Shown: piece by piece, positions 8,177-17,256 of the stretch | Layout of the letters: each line of letters begins with the position of its first letter | How positions within the stretch are numbered: the first letter of the stretch is position 1 | Origin: Bacillota bacterium | GTDB lineage: Bacteria > Bacillota > Sulfobacillia > Sulfobacillales > Sulfobacillaceae | Direction: 5' to 3' | DNA length: 44,132 nt | NCBI GenBank assembly: GCA_021797825.1 | Contig: JAJZZA010000023.1 | Coordinates: 1 to 44,132 of the forward strand | Notes under the pieces: model-generated | The model's database searches: none | What the model was told of the DNA's origin: nothing | What the model saw: the letters and a program-made list of their open reading frames with translations, nothing else | Translations under genes and position numbers: made by a program

Positions 8177-8871
8177 CGGCCGACAAATTAGGACAATGGG
8201 TTCATAATCCGGACCTCCTGCGTCAGGCTCTGACCCATTCGTCATTTGCCAATGAGGGAATGCGGAAAGAGGTTCACAATGAGCGACTGGAGTTTCTCGG
8301 CGACTCGGTTTTGCAGGTCGTGGTCAGCGAGTGGCTCTACCAGCACAACAGCCAATGGACCGAGGGCCAGTTAAGCCAGGGGCGAGCCGCCATCGTCTGT
8401 GAGGAGACTCTGGCCGAAGCGGCGCTGGGGCTTGAGGTCGGTCAAGCGTTAAGGCTGGGGCGCGGCGAGGAACGCAGCGGGGGACGGGCCAAACCGTCCC
8501 TGTTGGCTGACGCGATGGAAGCCCTGATTGGTGCCATCTATCTCGATAGCGGAATCGACGGCGCCCGTCGCTTCATTCTCGAGGTGTTGGATTTCGCCTT
8601 GACCACGGTCGAAGGGCGGGAAACCGGACGCGACCACAAGACCGCGCTGAACGAACTGCTGCGCCGACGGGGCGCCGAAGCGGCGTACCATTTGGTGGGG
8701 GCCTACGGTCCCGACCATGCCAAGAGTTTTGAGGTCGAAGTGACCGTGGGGGGCACGCCGATGGCGCGGGCGGTGGGCCGCAGCAAGAAAGAGGCCGAAC
8801 AGCAGGCGGCTCGCCAACTGTTGAAACAATTAAGCGATGTGGCAGCCTCGCCCGCCAAAGTGGACACCTGA
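8173..8871 (+). CDS. rnc: Ribonuclease III
   Basis: RNase III cuts double-stranded RNA, including rRNA precursors. The 232-residue protein has the signature NERLEFLGDSVL with E40 and D44, and the second acidic pair D113/E116 (ADAMEALIGA). A double-stranded RNA-binding domain follows at residues about 155-222. The ATG at 8173 overlaps the fabF stop; an upstream in-frame ATG would lie deep inside fabF. In related genomes smc follows directly; here accessory block A intervenes. Confidence 0.96.
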   Translation: MTADKLGQWVHNPDLLRQALTHSSFANEGMRKEVHNERLEFLGDSVLQVVVSEWLYQHNSQWTEGQLSQGRAAIVCEETLAEAALGLEVGQALRLGRGEERSGGRAKPSLLADAMEALIGAIYLDSGIDGARRFILEVLDFALTTVEGRETGRDHKTALNELLRRRGAEAAYHLVGAYGPDHAKSFEVEVTVGGTPMARAVGRSKKEAEQQAARQLLKQLSDVAASPAKVDT

Positions 8872-8903
8872 ACCGGGAAACTGGCCATCTGCCGTCCCAC
8901 CCG

Positions 8904-9185
8904 GTGTTGCCGCCTCGCCCCCGACGCACACTAACCAGTCACGAGGTCGCTCACCTGCTGGGGGTGAATATCAAGACGATTCAACGGTGGGACCGGGAGG
9001 GGCGACTCAAACCCACCGGTCGTACCGTCACGGGCTGTCGCTATTATACCGAAGATCAAATCTTGGCCTTCCGACATCAGCGTCCGGCCACGCCAGGTCC
9101 GCGTAAGATCGTGGCCTATTGCCGGGTCAGCAGCCAAAGTCAGCGCCCGGATTTGAACATAATGCCCGCACATTCCCCTTCTTAG
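8904..9185 (+). pseudogene. Truncated IS607-type serine recombinase (N-terminal part)
   Basis: The reading frame (GTG at 8904, 93 residues) begins with a MerR-like helix-turn-helix (SHEVAHLLGVNIKTIQRWD). It then enters the serine-recombinase catalytic domain at KIVAYCRVSSQSQRPDL, where the RVSS serine is the nucleophile. Homology stops right after that motif and the frame closes with unrelated residues. IS607 TnpA proteins are about 190-220 residues, so more than half is missing. No tnpB is adjacent. The break probably reflects insertion of the neighbouring IS200-type element or a deletion. Confidence 0.8.
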
Positions 9186-9752
9186 GCGATAGCCCAGAGG
9201 CGAGCTTTACAGCGGGTACTGGTGGGGTCAAGCGGGCGGCGGCCTCTTGGCCGCCTGGCGGGGTTTTTCTTGCGTCCCTTGAGCCGCGACATAGCGCTTC
9301 ACCGTATCCAAGGATGGCCCTCCGACACCGATGTAATAGGCCCGGTGCCAAAAGTACGGTTTCCAATCAAACTTTCGCAAGTGATCGGCAAAACGGTTCC
9401 GCATCCTCCGCGCACTGGCGGACTTGAGATGGTTAATCAAGATAGAAAGGTTCAGCGCGGGATGGATACCCACCGGCAAATGGACATGATCCGCTTCCCC
9501 CCCGAACTCCATCAGGGTACAACGCCAGGCGCCCAGAATGTCGGCGAACGCCTCGTGCAAGGCCGCGAGGAGTTCTGGCGTTAAGGTCTTCCGTCGATAT
9601 TTGGTCACGAAAACGATATGTAGCCGAAGGGAGTACACGGCATGTGAGGCAGACATCATGTCTGTGTCATTCATAGTAGCTTAATGATATAATGGAAAGC
9701 GACAAGGCGGTCGCCGGGGGCCCGCGGCTTCGGCGAGGCCCCCCGGGCCGCC
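9160..9752 (-). mobile_element. IS200-type element (approximate limits)
   Basis: A single-gene IS200 layout: tnpA on the - strand. A GC-rich fold lies beyond its start (9706-9752; GGCGG/CCGCC outer, GGGGGCC/GGCCCCC inner), and a 7-bp hairpin GGCGGCC/GGCCGCC lies over its last codons (9237-9254). Subterminal hairpins instead of inverted repeats are typical of IS200/IS605. The left limit is placed where the IS607 recombinase homology stops. Exact ends and target site are not resolved. Confidence 0.5.
9228..9674 (-). CDS. tnpA: IS200/IS605-family Y1 transposase
   Basis: This 148-residue protein is a single-strand-DNA HUH transposase. It has the LHIVFVTKYRRKTLTPE opening of the family, the metal-binding pair H63/H65 in EADHVHL, and the catalytic tyrosine Y128 in DTVKRYVAAQ. 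The length is normal and the frame is open, so it may be active. It stands alone without tnpB. Part of its 3' end folds into a hairpin. It interrupts, or sits beside, an IS607 recombinase fragment. Confidence 0.92.
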   Translation of the reverse strand: MNDTDMMSASHAVYSLRLHIVFVTKYRRKTLTPELLAALHEAFADILGAWRCTLMEFGGEADHVHLPVGIHPALNLSILINHLKSASARRMRNRFADHLRKFDWKPYFWHRAYYIGVGGPSLDTVKRYVAAQGTQEKPRQAAKRPPPA

Positions 9753-9785
9753 AGATGCAGTCCTTCCCTGGCTGGTCACGCCGGG

Positions 9786-12362
9786 CTAGGGCGAGCCCGG
9801 TGACGGGGTGGAACTGCTGCTCGTGGACGGCGGTGCCGAGGTCGACGGACTGGAGGACGGACTGGAACTGCTGGGCGAACTGGGGGTGCTCGACGAACTG
9901 GAACTGAAGCTGGCCGGATTACAGGTTTGGGTGGGAGGCCAGTAAATGTGATCAAGCGGCAAGGGCACTCCGCTGTGCCAATCCGAGGCTGGCTTTAAGA
10001 AGACCGAGGTGACCGCTGGACCGCACCCGGGTTGCCAAATCTCGGGCGACGAGGTGGCGGTAACGGCCAACGGGAAATGGCTGTGACCCACCGTGGTCGG
10101 CTGCGTGCCGCGAATAAACCAGGCGCCCTCGATTTGGTTGGCGGGACAATACGGACCGGCGATAAGTCCCGAGGTTATGCTGATGTTGGGAACATAGACC
10201 AGGCCGCTGGGTTGGGGAAAATGTTGGACCGGGATGTTCTCGGCCGCGTTGGTTTTCTCCATAATGGTCTGCCAAATGGGTCCGGCGGCAACGTCTCCGT
10301 AGGCGGGACCCCGACCCGAGACGGTGGAGGGCTGGGGAATTTCGCCCAGCCGATTGCCTTCCCATACCCCTACCGTGAGTTGCGGCTCGTAGCCGATGAA
10401 CCAGGCGTCGGCCTCGCCGTTTTGGGTTCCGGTCTTGCCGGCCGCTGGCCGGCCGATGCCCAGCGCCACCCCGGTCGGATAGGCGCCGGGTCCGATGGAC
10501 GGGATCATGTGGGGGTAGAGGACGCGTTCCATCATTTTCGTCATGATATAGGCGACTTGCGGACTAAATTCCGATTGTCCGTGGGGAGTGTTCTGGTAAA
10601 CCACCGCCCCGTTCTGATTGACCACTTTGGTTACCCAGATGGGCGACATGCGGACACCGTTGTTGGGAAAGGTGGCGTAGGCCTGCGTCATGTCGAGCAC
10701 GTTGACCCCGTTAGTGAGACCGCCAATGGCGATTCCCAGCCCGGCGTTGCGGTCGGCCGCGGTCAGCGGCAAGCCGAATTTTTGCACCGCGAAGTTAAAA
10801 CCGTAATTGAGCCCGATGTCGTGCAGGAGGTGGACCGCCACGTCGTTGTCGGAGATGGCCAGTGCATCTCTTAGGGTCATGTATCCCCGGTATTTGCCGT
10901 CGTCATTCTTGGGCCACCAGGCTTGCCCGTTGACGTTTTGAAAGATGGGAACATCTTGGATGACCGACATTTGGGTGTACCCTTTCGCGATGGCCGGGGT
11001 GTACTCCAAAAGCGGTTTGATGGAGGACCCGGTCGACCGCCCCGCGAAGTTCGTGGTGCCAGGGCGGGCGGTGGCCAAGTTGAGCGGGAACGCGCCGGGA
11101 TGGGTTCTGCCTCCGATGACGGCGTAAATGTACCCGTTATGGGGATTTTCCACCACGGTAGCCGCCTGGTGATAGGGATTGGTGCGGGGCGAGACGCCAA
11201 AGTTGTAATTCATCCAGTAATCCACTGCATTTTGCGCAATGTTGTAGATGGTGGGGTCGAGCGCCGTGTAAATCTTGAGTCCGCCATCAAAAATCTGTTT
11301 TTGGGTGAAGCCTTTTTGCTCCAGCACTTTGACCACCTGATCGATGTACCACGGGTAAGGGTACATTTGATTGGGATTGGTGGAGGCGGCAGGCGTGCTG
11401 TTTAGGTTAAGCGGCGCCCGATAGGCGGCGGAGGCCTCTGCTTGCGTGATGTATCCCCATTTGACCATGGCTTGCAAAACTTGCTGCTGGCGGGCTTTGG
11501 CCAGCTTCAAATTGACGAGCGGGTCATAAGCCGACGGGGCCTGCGGAAGGCCAGCCAAAACGGCCGACTGGGCCAGCGTCAGTTGGCTGGGGGTTTCGTT
11601 GAAATAGCTCTTAGCGGCCGCGCCGATGCCGTACGCCCCGTTGCCCAGATAGACTTCATTGAGGTACATGTCAAGAATTTGGGGTTTGGAGTAAGAGCGG
11701 GCAAGTTCCAGGCCGATGATGAACTCCTGAATTTTTCGAACCAGCGTTTTTTGATCACTGAGGTAAAGATCTTTGGCCAACTGTTCCGTAATCGTGCTGG
11801 CCCCCTGCAAGGCCGCGTGGTGGGTAAGGTCTACGAAGGCGGCGCGAACGATTGACGCCAAGTCGAATCCTTCGTTGTGGTAAAAATTATGATCCTCAAT
11901 GGCGACCAAGGCATGCTGCAAGTTGGGCGAAATTTGGTTGATGGGGACCGTCACGCGGTTTACGAACAGATGCAGGGTGGCGACCTTGTTTCCAAACCGG
12001 TCATAAACTGTCGAATCCTGTCCCGCATTGTTCATGGCGACCATATTGGCTACCGGTGGAAGGGTTGTCCAGGCCTTCCAGAATTCATATCCCGCCGCAC
12101 TGCCTCCAGCCAGGAATACCATGAAGACCGCCAACAGGATGATGCGGAACCATCTTATCCGGCGACGTTTTTTGCCGCCCGAGGATTTTGCGGCGGGGGG
12201 GGACTTGGCACCGGAATGGGTGTCGCCGGAAATGAGGGTCGGCAAATGCTTGCCCCCTGCGGATTTCGTTTTCTTTCCGGGCGGGGCCGTCAGTTTCTTG
12301 CCGCAGAATCGACAGAACTTCGAGCCTTGACCGTTTTCCTGGCCGCATCGTGGACAACGCAC
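9786..12362 (-). CDS. Class A penicillin-binding protein with N-terminal zinc ribbon
   Basis: This 858-residue bifunctional wall synthase polymerises and cross-links peptidoglycan. In order it has: a cytoplasmic zinc ribbon (C3, C6, C17, C20; CPRCGQ and CRFCGK); a basic linker; a membrane segment (about 71-95); a GT51 glycosyltransferase domain with catalytic E156 in AIEDHNFYHNEG; and a transpeptidase with S446-x-x-K449, S504-D-N and K643-T-G. A Ser/Pro/Thr-rich tail of about 40 residues follows. The start is GTG at 12362, just after the stop of the upstream zinc-ribbon gene, so the two are co-transcribed. A hairpin (9781-9800) overlaps the stop codon. A close paralogue lies at 30086-32503. 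The zinc ribbon is an unusual addition to a PBP; metal binding is inferred. Confidence 0.93.
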   Translation of the reverse strand: MRCPRCGQENGQGSKFCRFCGKKLTAPPGKKTKSAGGKHLPTLISGDTHSGAKSPPAAKSSGGKKRRRIRWFRIILLAVFMVFLAGGSAAGYEFWKAWTTLPPVANMVAMNNAGQDSTVYDRFGNKVATLHLFVNRVTVPINQISPNLQHALVAIEDHNFYHNEGFDLASIVRAAFVDLTHHAALQGASTITEQLAKDLYLSDQKTLVRKIQEFIIGLELARSYSKPQILDMYLNEVYLGNGAYGIGAAAKSYFNETPSQLTLAQSAVLAGLPQAPSAYDPLVNLKLAKARQQQVLQAMVKWGYITQAEASAAYRAPLNLNSTPAASTNPNQMYPYPWYIDQVVKVLEQKGFTQKQIFDGGLKIYTALDPTIYNIAQNAVDYWMNYNFGVSPRTNPYHQAATVVENPHNGYIYAVIGGRTHPGAFPLNLATARPGTTNFAGRSTGSSIKPLLEYTPAIAKGYTQMSVIQDVPIFQNVNGQAWWPKNDDGKYRGYMTLRDALAISDNDVAVHLLHDIGLNYGFNFAVQKFGLPLTAADRNAGLGIAIGGLTNGVNVLDMTQAYATFPNNGVRMSPIWVTKVVNQNGAVVYQNTPHGQSEFSPQVAYIMTKMMERVLYPHMIPSIGPGAYPTGVALGIGRPAAGKTGTQNGEADAWFIGYEPQLTVGVWEGNRLGEIPQPSTVSGRGPAYGDVAAGPIWQTIMEKTNAAENIPVQHFPQPSGLVYVPNISITSGLIAGPYCPANQIEGAWFIRGTQPTTVGHSHFPLAVTATSSPEIWQPGCGPAVTSVFLKPASDWHSGVPLPLDHIYWPPTQTCNPASFSSSSSSTPSSPSSSSPSSSPSTSAPPSTSSSSTPSPGSP

Positions 12363-12363
12363 G

Positions 12364-12888
12364 CTACTGGGTCATCTCCTTACCTTCGGTTTGGGTGTCG
12401 GGCTGCGAACCATCGGGGAGGCGCCCCTGCCAGTAAATCGCGCCCAACACCAAAATGATGCCAAATCCAAGCCATCCGGATGCCGGCAGGCGCAACGCGG
12501 CCAGCACGAATCCGACCACCCCAAAGCCGACACCGCCATAAAATAAAACGCCTTCGGTGGGCAGAGATTTTACGCGGAACGCGCTACGGGCCAATCCCGC
12601 CACATCCTGAAAGCCGGGTCGGGTTGATTGGCCAACGCGTTGCGACAGGTTCCAGATCTTCTTGCGCGGGGACCGCCCCCGTTCCGCGGCTGGGCTTGCG
12701 CTGTCGGCGGGGGCGAGACCGTCCAAGTTCCGCAACGGATGGCGTCCGGCCTGATCTCGTATATGAAAACGGCGCAGAGGCCGAGAAGGTTGCGGCGCGG
12801 TGGCGTCGACGCTCAACAGATTTTTTCCGCAGCTCGGACAAAAAACGCTATCGACCGGGATGTTTTCCCCACAGCCTCGACAGAACAT
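12364..12888 (-). CDS. Small zinc-ribbon membrane protein
   Basis: This 174-residue protein starts MFCRGCGENIPVDSVFCPSC, a four-cysteine zinc ribbon at residues 3-20. A basic, probably disordered linker (about 35-105) follows. Two membrane segments lie at about 113-133 and 138-156, with a short polar tail after them. The ATG at 12888 is preferred to longer upstream readings because GGGAGG lies just before it and the ribbon begins there. It is the first gene of a two-gene operon with the zinc-ribbon PBP. No known function; a partner or regulator of the PBP is an inference from operon structure and the shared ribbon. Confidence 0.75.
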   Translation of the reverse strand: MFCRGCGENIPVDSVFCPSCGKNLLSVDATAPQPSRPLRRFHIRDQAGRHPLRNLDGLAPADSASPAAERGRSPRKKIWNLSQRVGQSTRPGFQDVAGLARSAFRVKSLPTEGVLFYGGVGFGVVGFVLAALRLPASGWLGFGIILVLGAIYWQGRLPDGSQPDTQTEGKEMTQ

Positions 12889-13014
12889 GCCATGCCTCCC
12901 TATTCGCCGAACCACCGCTCCCGCCTTTAAGCAGGAACCGTGTAAAAGGCACAGTATCCGGCATACCACATAACAAACGATTGGGGATTATTTTATCACA
13001 CCCCTCCGTATGAT

Positions 13015-13028
13015 TGGATTCTAATCCA
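13015..13028. promoter_or_regulatory. 14-bp palindrome upstream of the zinc-ribbon/PBP operon
   Basis: TGGATTCTAATCCA has perfectly symmetric 6-bp arms around CT. It sits in the 212-bp gap between the HTH gene (ends 13101) and the zinc-ribbon gene (starts 12888). It is a candidate operator, possibly for the adjacent HTH protein; this is positional inference only. Confidence 0.35.
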
Positions 13029-13100
13029 GCGACAAGCGGGAGGCCGGCCAAAGCCGGCGACAGCCCACGCGCCGGCGGAAATGGGGATGCGGGCCAATGC

Positions 13101-13658
13101 CTAAAAGTTGCGGGTCAGTTCGGTAACCGAAAAAAGCAGGCGGGAGGTGCGGTCGACAACGTACAAGGCGGGATCGACGGGGCGAACGATGTCGGAGTCG
13201 TAGAAAACCGCGCGCAATACCAGATGGTGATCCCCATCGATGGCGAGCGCCCAGGCACGGCCGTGGCGCGCATCAAAGGGGGCTAGCCAAATCCAATCAC
13301 CGACCAGAAAACCCGGCAACGCCGGTCCGGGGTAGGCCCAAACCCAGTGCGCTTTGGATCCGGATGGCGCGGGCATGGTGTCTCCCGTGGAAATGGGGTG
13401 TCCCTCGGCCGTGGTGCCCGAAATGACGGGCACGCGGCCGTAGCGAACCCGCGATTCCCGGACCTTAAAGGGGGTTCCGGGTTGAAACTGCCCATTGATC
13501 ACCGCGCGCTTAAAGGCGGTCAAACCCTTAAAATGCGATTTGTCTATCCAGTAGTAGACGGTCTTCTCTTCCGCATAGCCCAGCTTGCGGGCAATGTTTT
13601 TGGCCGTAATATAGGGGTCTTGCAATATCAATTGCGCAATTTTGTCGATGACCCGCAT
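13101..13658 (-). CDS. HTH protein with possible S24-like C-terminal domain
   Basis: This 185-residue protein has an N-terminal helix-turn-helix (about residues 1-50; ITAKNIARKLGYAEEKTVYYW). The C-terminal part has GDTMPAP, then PGFLVGDWIWLAP, then a segment ending in a short strand pattern. That order loosely resembles the LexA/S24 layout (GDSM, then GD-x-hydrophobic strand). The catalytic Ser and Lys positions would be Thr and Arg, so if related it is probably not an active autoprotease. The ATG at 13658 follows GGGGAGG. It lies divergent from smc and upstream of the zinc-ribbon operon, so it could regulate either. Family not recognised with certainty. Confidence 0.6.
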   Translation of the reverse strand: MRVIDKIAQLILQDPYITAKNIARKLGYAEEKTVYYWIDKSHFKGLTAFKRAVINGQFQPGTPFKVRESRVRYGRVPVISGTTAEGHPISTGDTMPAPSGSKAHWVWAYPGPALPGFLVGDWIWLAPFDARHGRAWALAIDGDHHLVLRAVFYDSDIVRPVDPALYVVDRTSRLLFSVTELTRNF

Positions 13659-13852
13659 GGTTGCCTCCCCCGTTCCCCATTCGCAAAAGGCCAGGGCTTC
13701 CCTTTACCGGAATCCTGTACAAAATGTTGCCGAGAGATACCCGAAACATGTATGGTGCCCAGCACCGCGCGAATCGGCAGGAAATCGGGCGCCGCACCCC
13801 GAATGACTGCGAGCATGAGGCGAAAACCAACGACAGGAACAGGTGGTACCGA

Positions 13853-16800
13853 ATGCATTTAAATCGACTTGACATCTATGGCTTTAAATCTTTTGGCCAA
13901 GATGTCCATCTTGAGATTCCGCAGGGTATCACCGCGTTGGTGGGTCCCAACGGTGGCGGCAAGAGCAACATCGTTGACGCCATCCGCTGGGCGTTGGGCG
14001 AACAGCGGATCCGCGATTTGCGGGCCGACCGCTGGGAGGAGTTGCTCTTTAACGGCAGTTCGGGTCGCTCGGCGGCCAAAATGGCGGAAGTGACGTTGAC
14101 GTTTGATAATCAAGACGGCGAGATGCCCGATTGGCCGGAAGCGCTCATGGTCACCCGCCGCTACTACCGGAGCGGCCAATCGGAATATCTCATTAACGGC
14201 CGGCCGAGCCGACTGAAGGATGTTACCGACCTATTTTTGGACAGCGGTCTCGGGCGTTTCAATTACGCTGTGATCGGTCAGGGAAAGGTTGAAGCGGCGC
14301 TGCTGCTCCGGCCGTCTGAGCGCTTGGAACAGCTTGAAGAGGCCGCTGGCGTCTCGAGGTACAAGGTGCGGCGCAAAGAGACCGTGGCGCATCTGGCCGA
14401 GGCTCGCCGGCAATTGGCCCGGGTCGAGGATCTGTTAGCGGAAACGGAACGACAGATGGCCGAGGTAAAAGCCCGAGCCCGCACCGAGGAGCACTACTTG
14501 GGACTGGAAACGGTGCGCCAACAGCTCCGGATCCGCCTTGAGCTGACGTCGTACCGCTTGGCGATGCAACGCGCCCGGGAGCTGGAGGCAGCCCGCAGCG
14601 AGGCCGTTGAGGAGCGGTCCGCACTGCAGGGGGCGGCCCAGGCCATGGAGACCCGGATTGTCGCCGGCCGCGCCGAACTGCAGGCGGTGGATCGCGAACT
14701 GGCGGGATTGCGGGCGCGTTGGCAAACCAGCCATGACGGTTTATTGGCCGCTCAGGCCGAGGCCGAACGTCTCCAAACCGAATTGTCGGGTTTGGAGCGC
14801 GAGAGGGCGCATGTGCAAGATCAGGCCGATTTGTTGCGGCAACAGGCCGCGGAGGCGGAGCAAGGGAGCGGGGAAGCATCCGGACGCGCGGCAGCGGTGC
14901 AAGGAGCGCGCGAACGGGAGGAGGAGTTGGCGAGCCAAGCCGCTCGGGTTCGGGACCAGATGTCCCAGGTTGAGTTGCTGACCCGTAAGCTGGCGGCCGA
15001 ACGGGCTCCGCTGGACGAACAGCGTCAGCAGCGGGAGAGGCAGATCGCGCGTTGGGAGGGGGCGCTGAATCTTAAGGCCGGGGAAGACTTGGGGCGAGTT
15101 TGGCAGATGCGGCGGGAGGAGGCCAAAGAGCTTGAGCGCCTGGTGCGGCAATTGACGCAAGAACTGGTGCGGCTGACCGACCACCGTCAAACGCTCCGGG
15201 ACTTTGGCCAAAAGCTCGAGCGCGAGGTGACCGATTTGCGTATGCAGCTGGCACAGCGCCAGGCTCGCCTGCGGGCCTTGCATCATTTGGAGGCAGAAGG
15301 GGAGGGCCTCCCGGCTGGGGTGCGGGCCGTACTCAAAGCGCAACAAGACGGAATCCTCGGCGGCATCTTGGGAACCTTGGGCAGTTTGGTCGACAGCGAC
15401 CCGGAATTGGGGTTGGCCATCCAAACCGCTTTGGCCGGATCCGCTCTGGACGTGGTGGTGGGGAGCGAAACCGAAGCGCAAGCGGCCGTTCGCCATCTGA
15501 AGACGCACGCGCTGGGACGCGCCACCTTTTTGCCGTTGGACACCATTCGCACAGCCCACGTCCCGGAGCGGGACCGATCCCTCAGTCGGCAACCGGGAGT
15601 GGTCGGCTGGGCCCTGGACTTGGTGAAATTTCCGCGCCCGGTGGCGATGGCGGTCATGCACGCCCTGGGTCGCGTGCTGGTGACACAGAACTTGGAGGTT
15701 GCGGTGCGTTTGGGCCGTCTGCACCATTTCCGATACCGCACCGTGACGCTGGACGGCCAACTGCTGCATGCGGGCGGCGCCATTACCGGGGGGAGTCGCA
15801 CGGGGCGGGAGACGCCCGCCACGCGCAAGGTGGAGATGCAAGCCATCACCCGCTGGGTGGAGGACGAAGGGCGTGTTTTGACCGGAAAAGAAGAGTTGCT
15901 GGCGTCGAGTCGACAGGAATTGGACGGCGTGGATCAGGAAATTGATGCCCTGCGGGAGATTCTGGCCGATCGGCGCAACCGGTGGACCGCAGTCCGCCAC
16001 GAGGTGCAGCAGGAATCCGCGACGGGCGATCCTGCCAGTTGGATGGGGGACTATCGCGCGACGCTTGAGCGATTGGCCGCGATCGACCGGGAACTGGCCT
16101 CGCTGCAAGCGCAAGGCGAGGATTTGCGGGTGGAGTGGCAGCGACAAACGCAAGCGTTGACGGAGGCCGCCCGAGCCCGTGAGCAAGCGGAGGGCCGTTT
16201 GCGGGAATATGAGGCAGTGTCCAGGCGGCAACAGCAGGAACTCTTGCGGATGGCCAGCCAAATCGACCGGCATGCGGAGCAATTGGAAGAACTGGCGCGG
16301 CGTCGCGAGGCATCCCTGGCCAGCCGGGTGCGGGCGCTGGCGGGAATCGAGCAACTTGCCGCGGAACGCGAGGCGTCCAATCGGGGTCAAGCCGATGCGG
16401 CCGCCAGGGCAAACCGCTTACGCGATGACATCTCGCAAGCGGAAAAGCGGCTGCGGACTCTGGAATATGACAGACGCCGACTCGATGGCTTGATTGGGGA
16501 GGTGGACCAGCAGTTGATTCGGCTCCGCACGCGCTGGGAATCGTACCGGGCGGAGGAGGGCGTGGAACCATTTGACTCCGCCGAAGTCAAAACGGCGGAG
16601 GAGCGCGTGACCGAGGTCGAGGGGCAACTAGCGCAAATTGGGCCAGTGGTCGCGGGCAGTCTGGCTCTTTACCGGCAGTTGGAGGAACGGTTTCGCTATC
16701 TTTCGTCGGAACGCGATGATGTGCTGCACGCGGAGACGGAGTTGCAGGAGACCCTGGCAGAACTTGACCGGGAAGTGGAGCGCCGGGTCGGGGAGACGGC

Positions 16801-17248
16801 AGAACGGGTTGAACAGGCGTTCAAAGCGGCTTGCCGGACCCTCTACGGCGGGGGAGATGCCGGCTTTCTGTGGGGTCAGGGACAGGCTGACGCCGGGCTG
16901 GAGCTCTGGGTTGAGCCCCCCGGCAAGCGCCGGAGCAATATTGCATTGCTTTCGGGGGGAGAAAAGGCCTTAGGCGGGATCGCCTGGCTATTTGCCCTCT
17001 TGTATGTCAGGCCGGCCCCGTTCGTGGTTCTGGATGAGGTCGAGGCGTCGCTGGACGAAGCCAATGCGGCGCGTTTTGCGCAATTAGTGACGGCTAACCG
17101 GACGGCCAGCCAGTACATGATTGTGACGCATCACAAGGTGACGATGGAAGCGGCCGACGCGCTTTGGGGCGTGGCTGGCGACGGTAAGGGCATGAGTCGC
17201 TTGGTATCAGTCATGTTGGAGCGGGACAAGACCCCCGCGGAAGTGTAG
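13853..17248 (+). CDS. smc: Chromosome partition protein SMC
   Basis: SMC is the ATPase that compacts and helps segregate the chromosome with ScpA/ScpB. The 1131-residue protein begins MHLNRLDIYGFKSF and has Walker A GPNGGGKSN (31-39). A coiled coil follows, then a hinge at about 486-640 rich in small residues, and a second coiled coil. ABC signature LLSGGEKALGG is at about 1033 and Walker B FVVLDEVEASLDEAN at about 1060. The ATG at 13853 is the family start; AGGTGG lies at 13841-13846. It is 9 nt from ftsY. Length is near normal (about 1150-1190). Confidence 0.96.
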   Translation: MHLNRLDIYGFKSFGQDVHLEIPQGITALVGPNGGGKSNIVDAIRWALGEQRIRDLRADRWEELLFNGSSGRSAAKMAEVTLTFDNQDGEMPDWPEALMVTRRYYRSGQSEYLINGRPSRLKDVTDLFLDSGLGRFNYAVIGQGKVEAALLLRPSERLEQLEEAAGVSRYKVRRKETVAHLAEARRQLARVEDLLAETERQMAEVKARARTEEHYLGLETVRQQLRIRLELTSYRLAMQRARELEAARSEAVEERSALQGAAQAMETRIVAGRAELQAVDRELAGLRARWQTSHDGLLAAQAEAERLQTELSGLERERAHVQDQADLLRQQAAEAEQGSGEASGRAAAVQGAREREEELASQAARVRDQMSQVELLTRKLAAERAPLDEQRQQRERQIARWEGALNLKAGEDLGRVWQMRREEAKELERLVRQLTQELVRLTDHRQTLRDFGQKLEREVTDLRMQLAQRQARLRALHHLEAEGEGLPAGVRAVLKAQQDGILGGILGTLGSLVDSDPELGLAIQTALAGSALDVVVGSETEAQAAVRHLKTHALGRATFLPLDTIRTAHVPERDRSLSRQPGVVGWALDLVKFPRPVAMAVMHALGRVLVTQNLEVAVRLGRLHHFRYRTVTLDGQLLHAGGAITGGSRTGRETPATRKVEMQAITRWVEDEGRVLTGKEELLASSRQELDGVDQEIDALREILADRRNRWTAVRHEVQQESATGDPASWMGDYRATLERLAAIDRELASLQAQGEDLRVEWQRQTQALTEAARAREQAEGRLREYEAVSRRQQQELLRMASQIDRHAEQLEELARRREASLASRVRALAGIEQLAAEREASNRGQADAAARANRLRDDISQAEKRLRTLEYDRRRLDGLIGEVDQQLIRLRTRWESYRAEEGVEPFDSAEVKTAEERVTEVEGQLAQIGPVVAGSLALYRQLEERFRYLSSERDDVLHAETELQETLAELDREVERRVGETAERVEQAFKAACRTLYGGGDAGFLWGQGQADAGLELWVEPPGKRRSNIALLSGGEKALGGIAWLFALLYVRPAPFVVLDEVEASLDEANAARFAQLVTANRTASQYMIVTHHKVTMEAADALWGVAGDGKGMSRLVSVMLERDKTPAEV

Positions 17249-17256
17249 GAGGAAAC

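Noticed and set aside
14741-16390. 549-residue open frame antisense to smc
   Set aside because: Shadow of the SMC coiled coil; no start context or recognisable domain.
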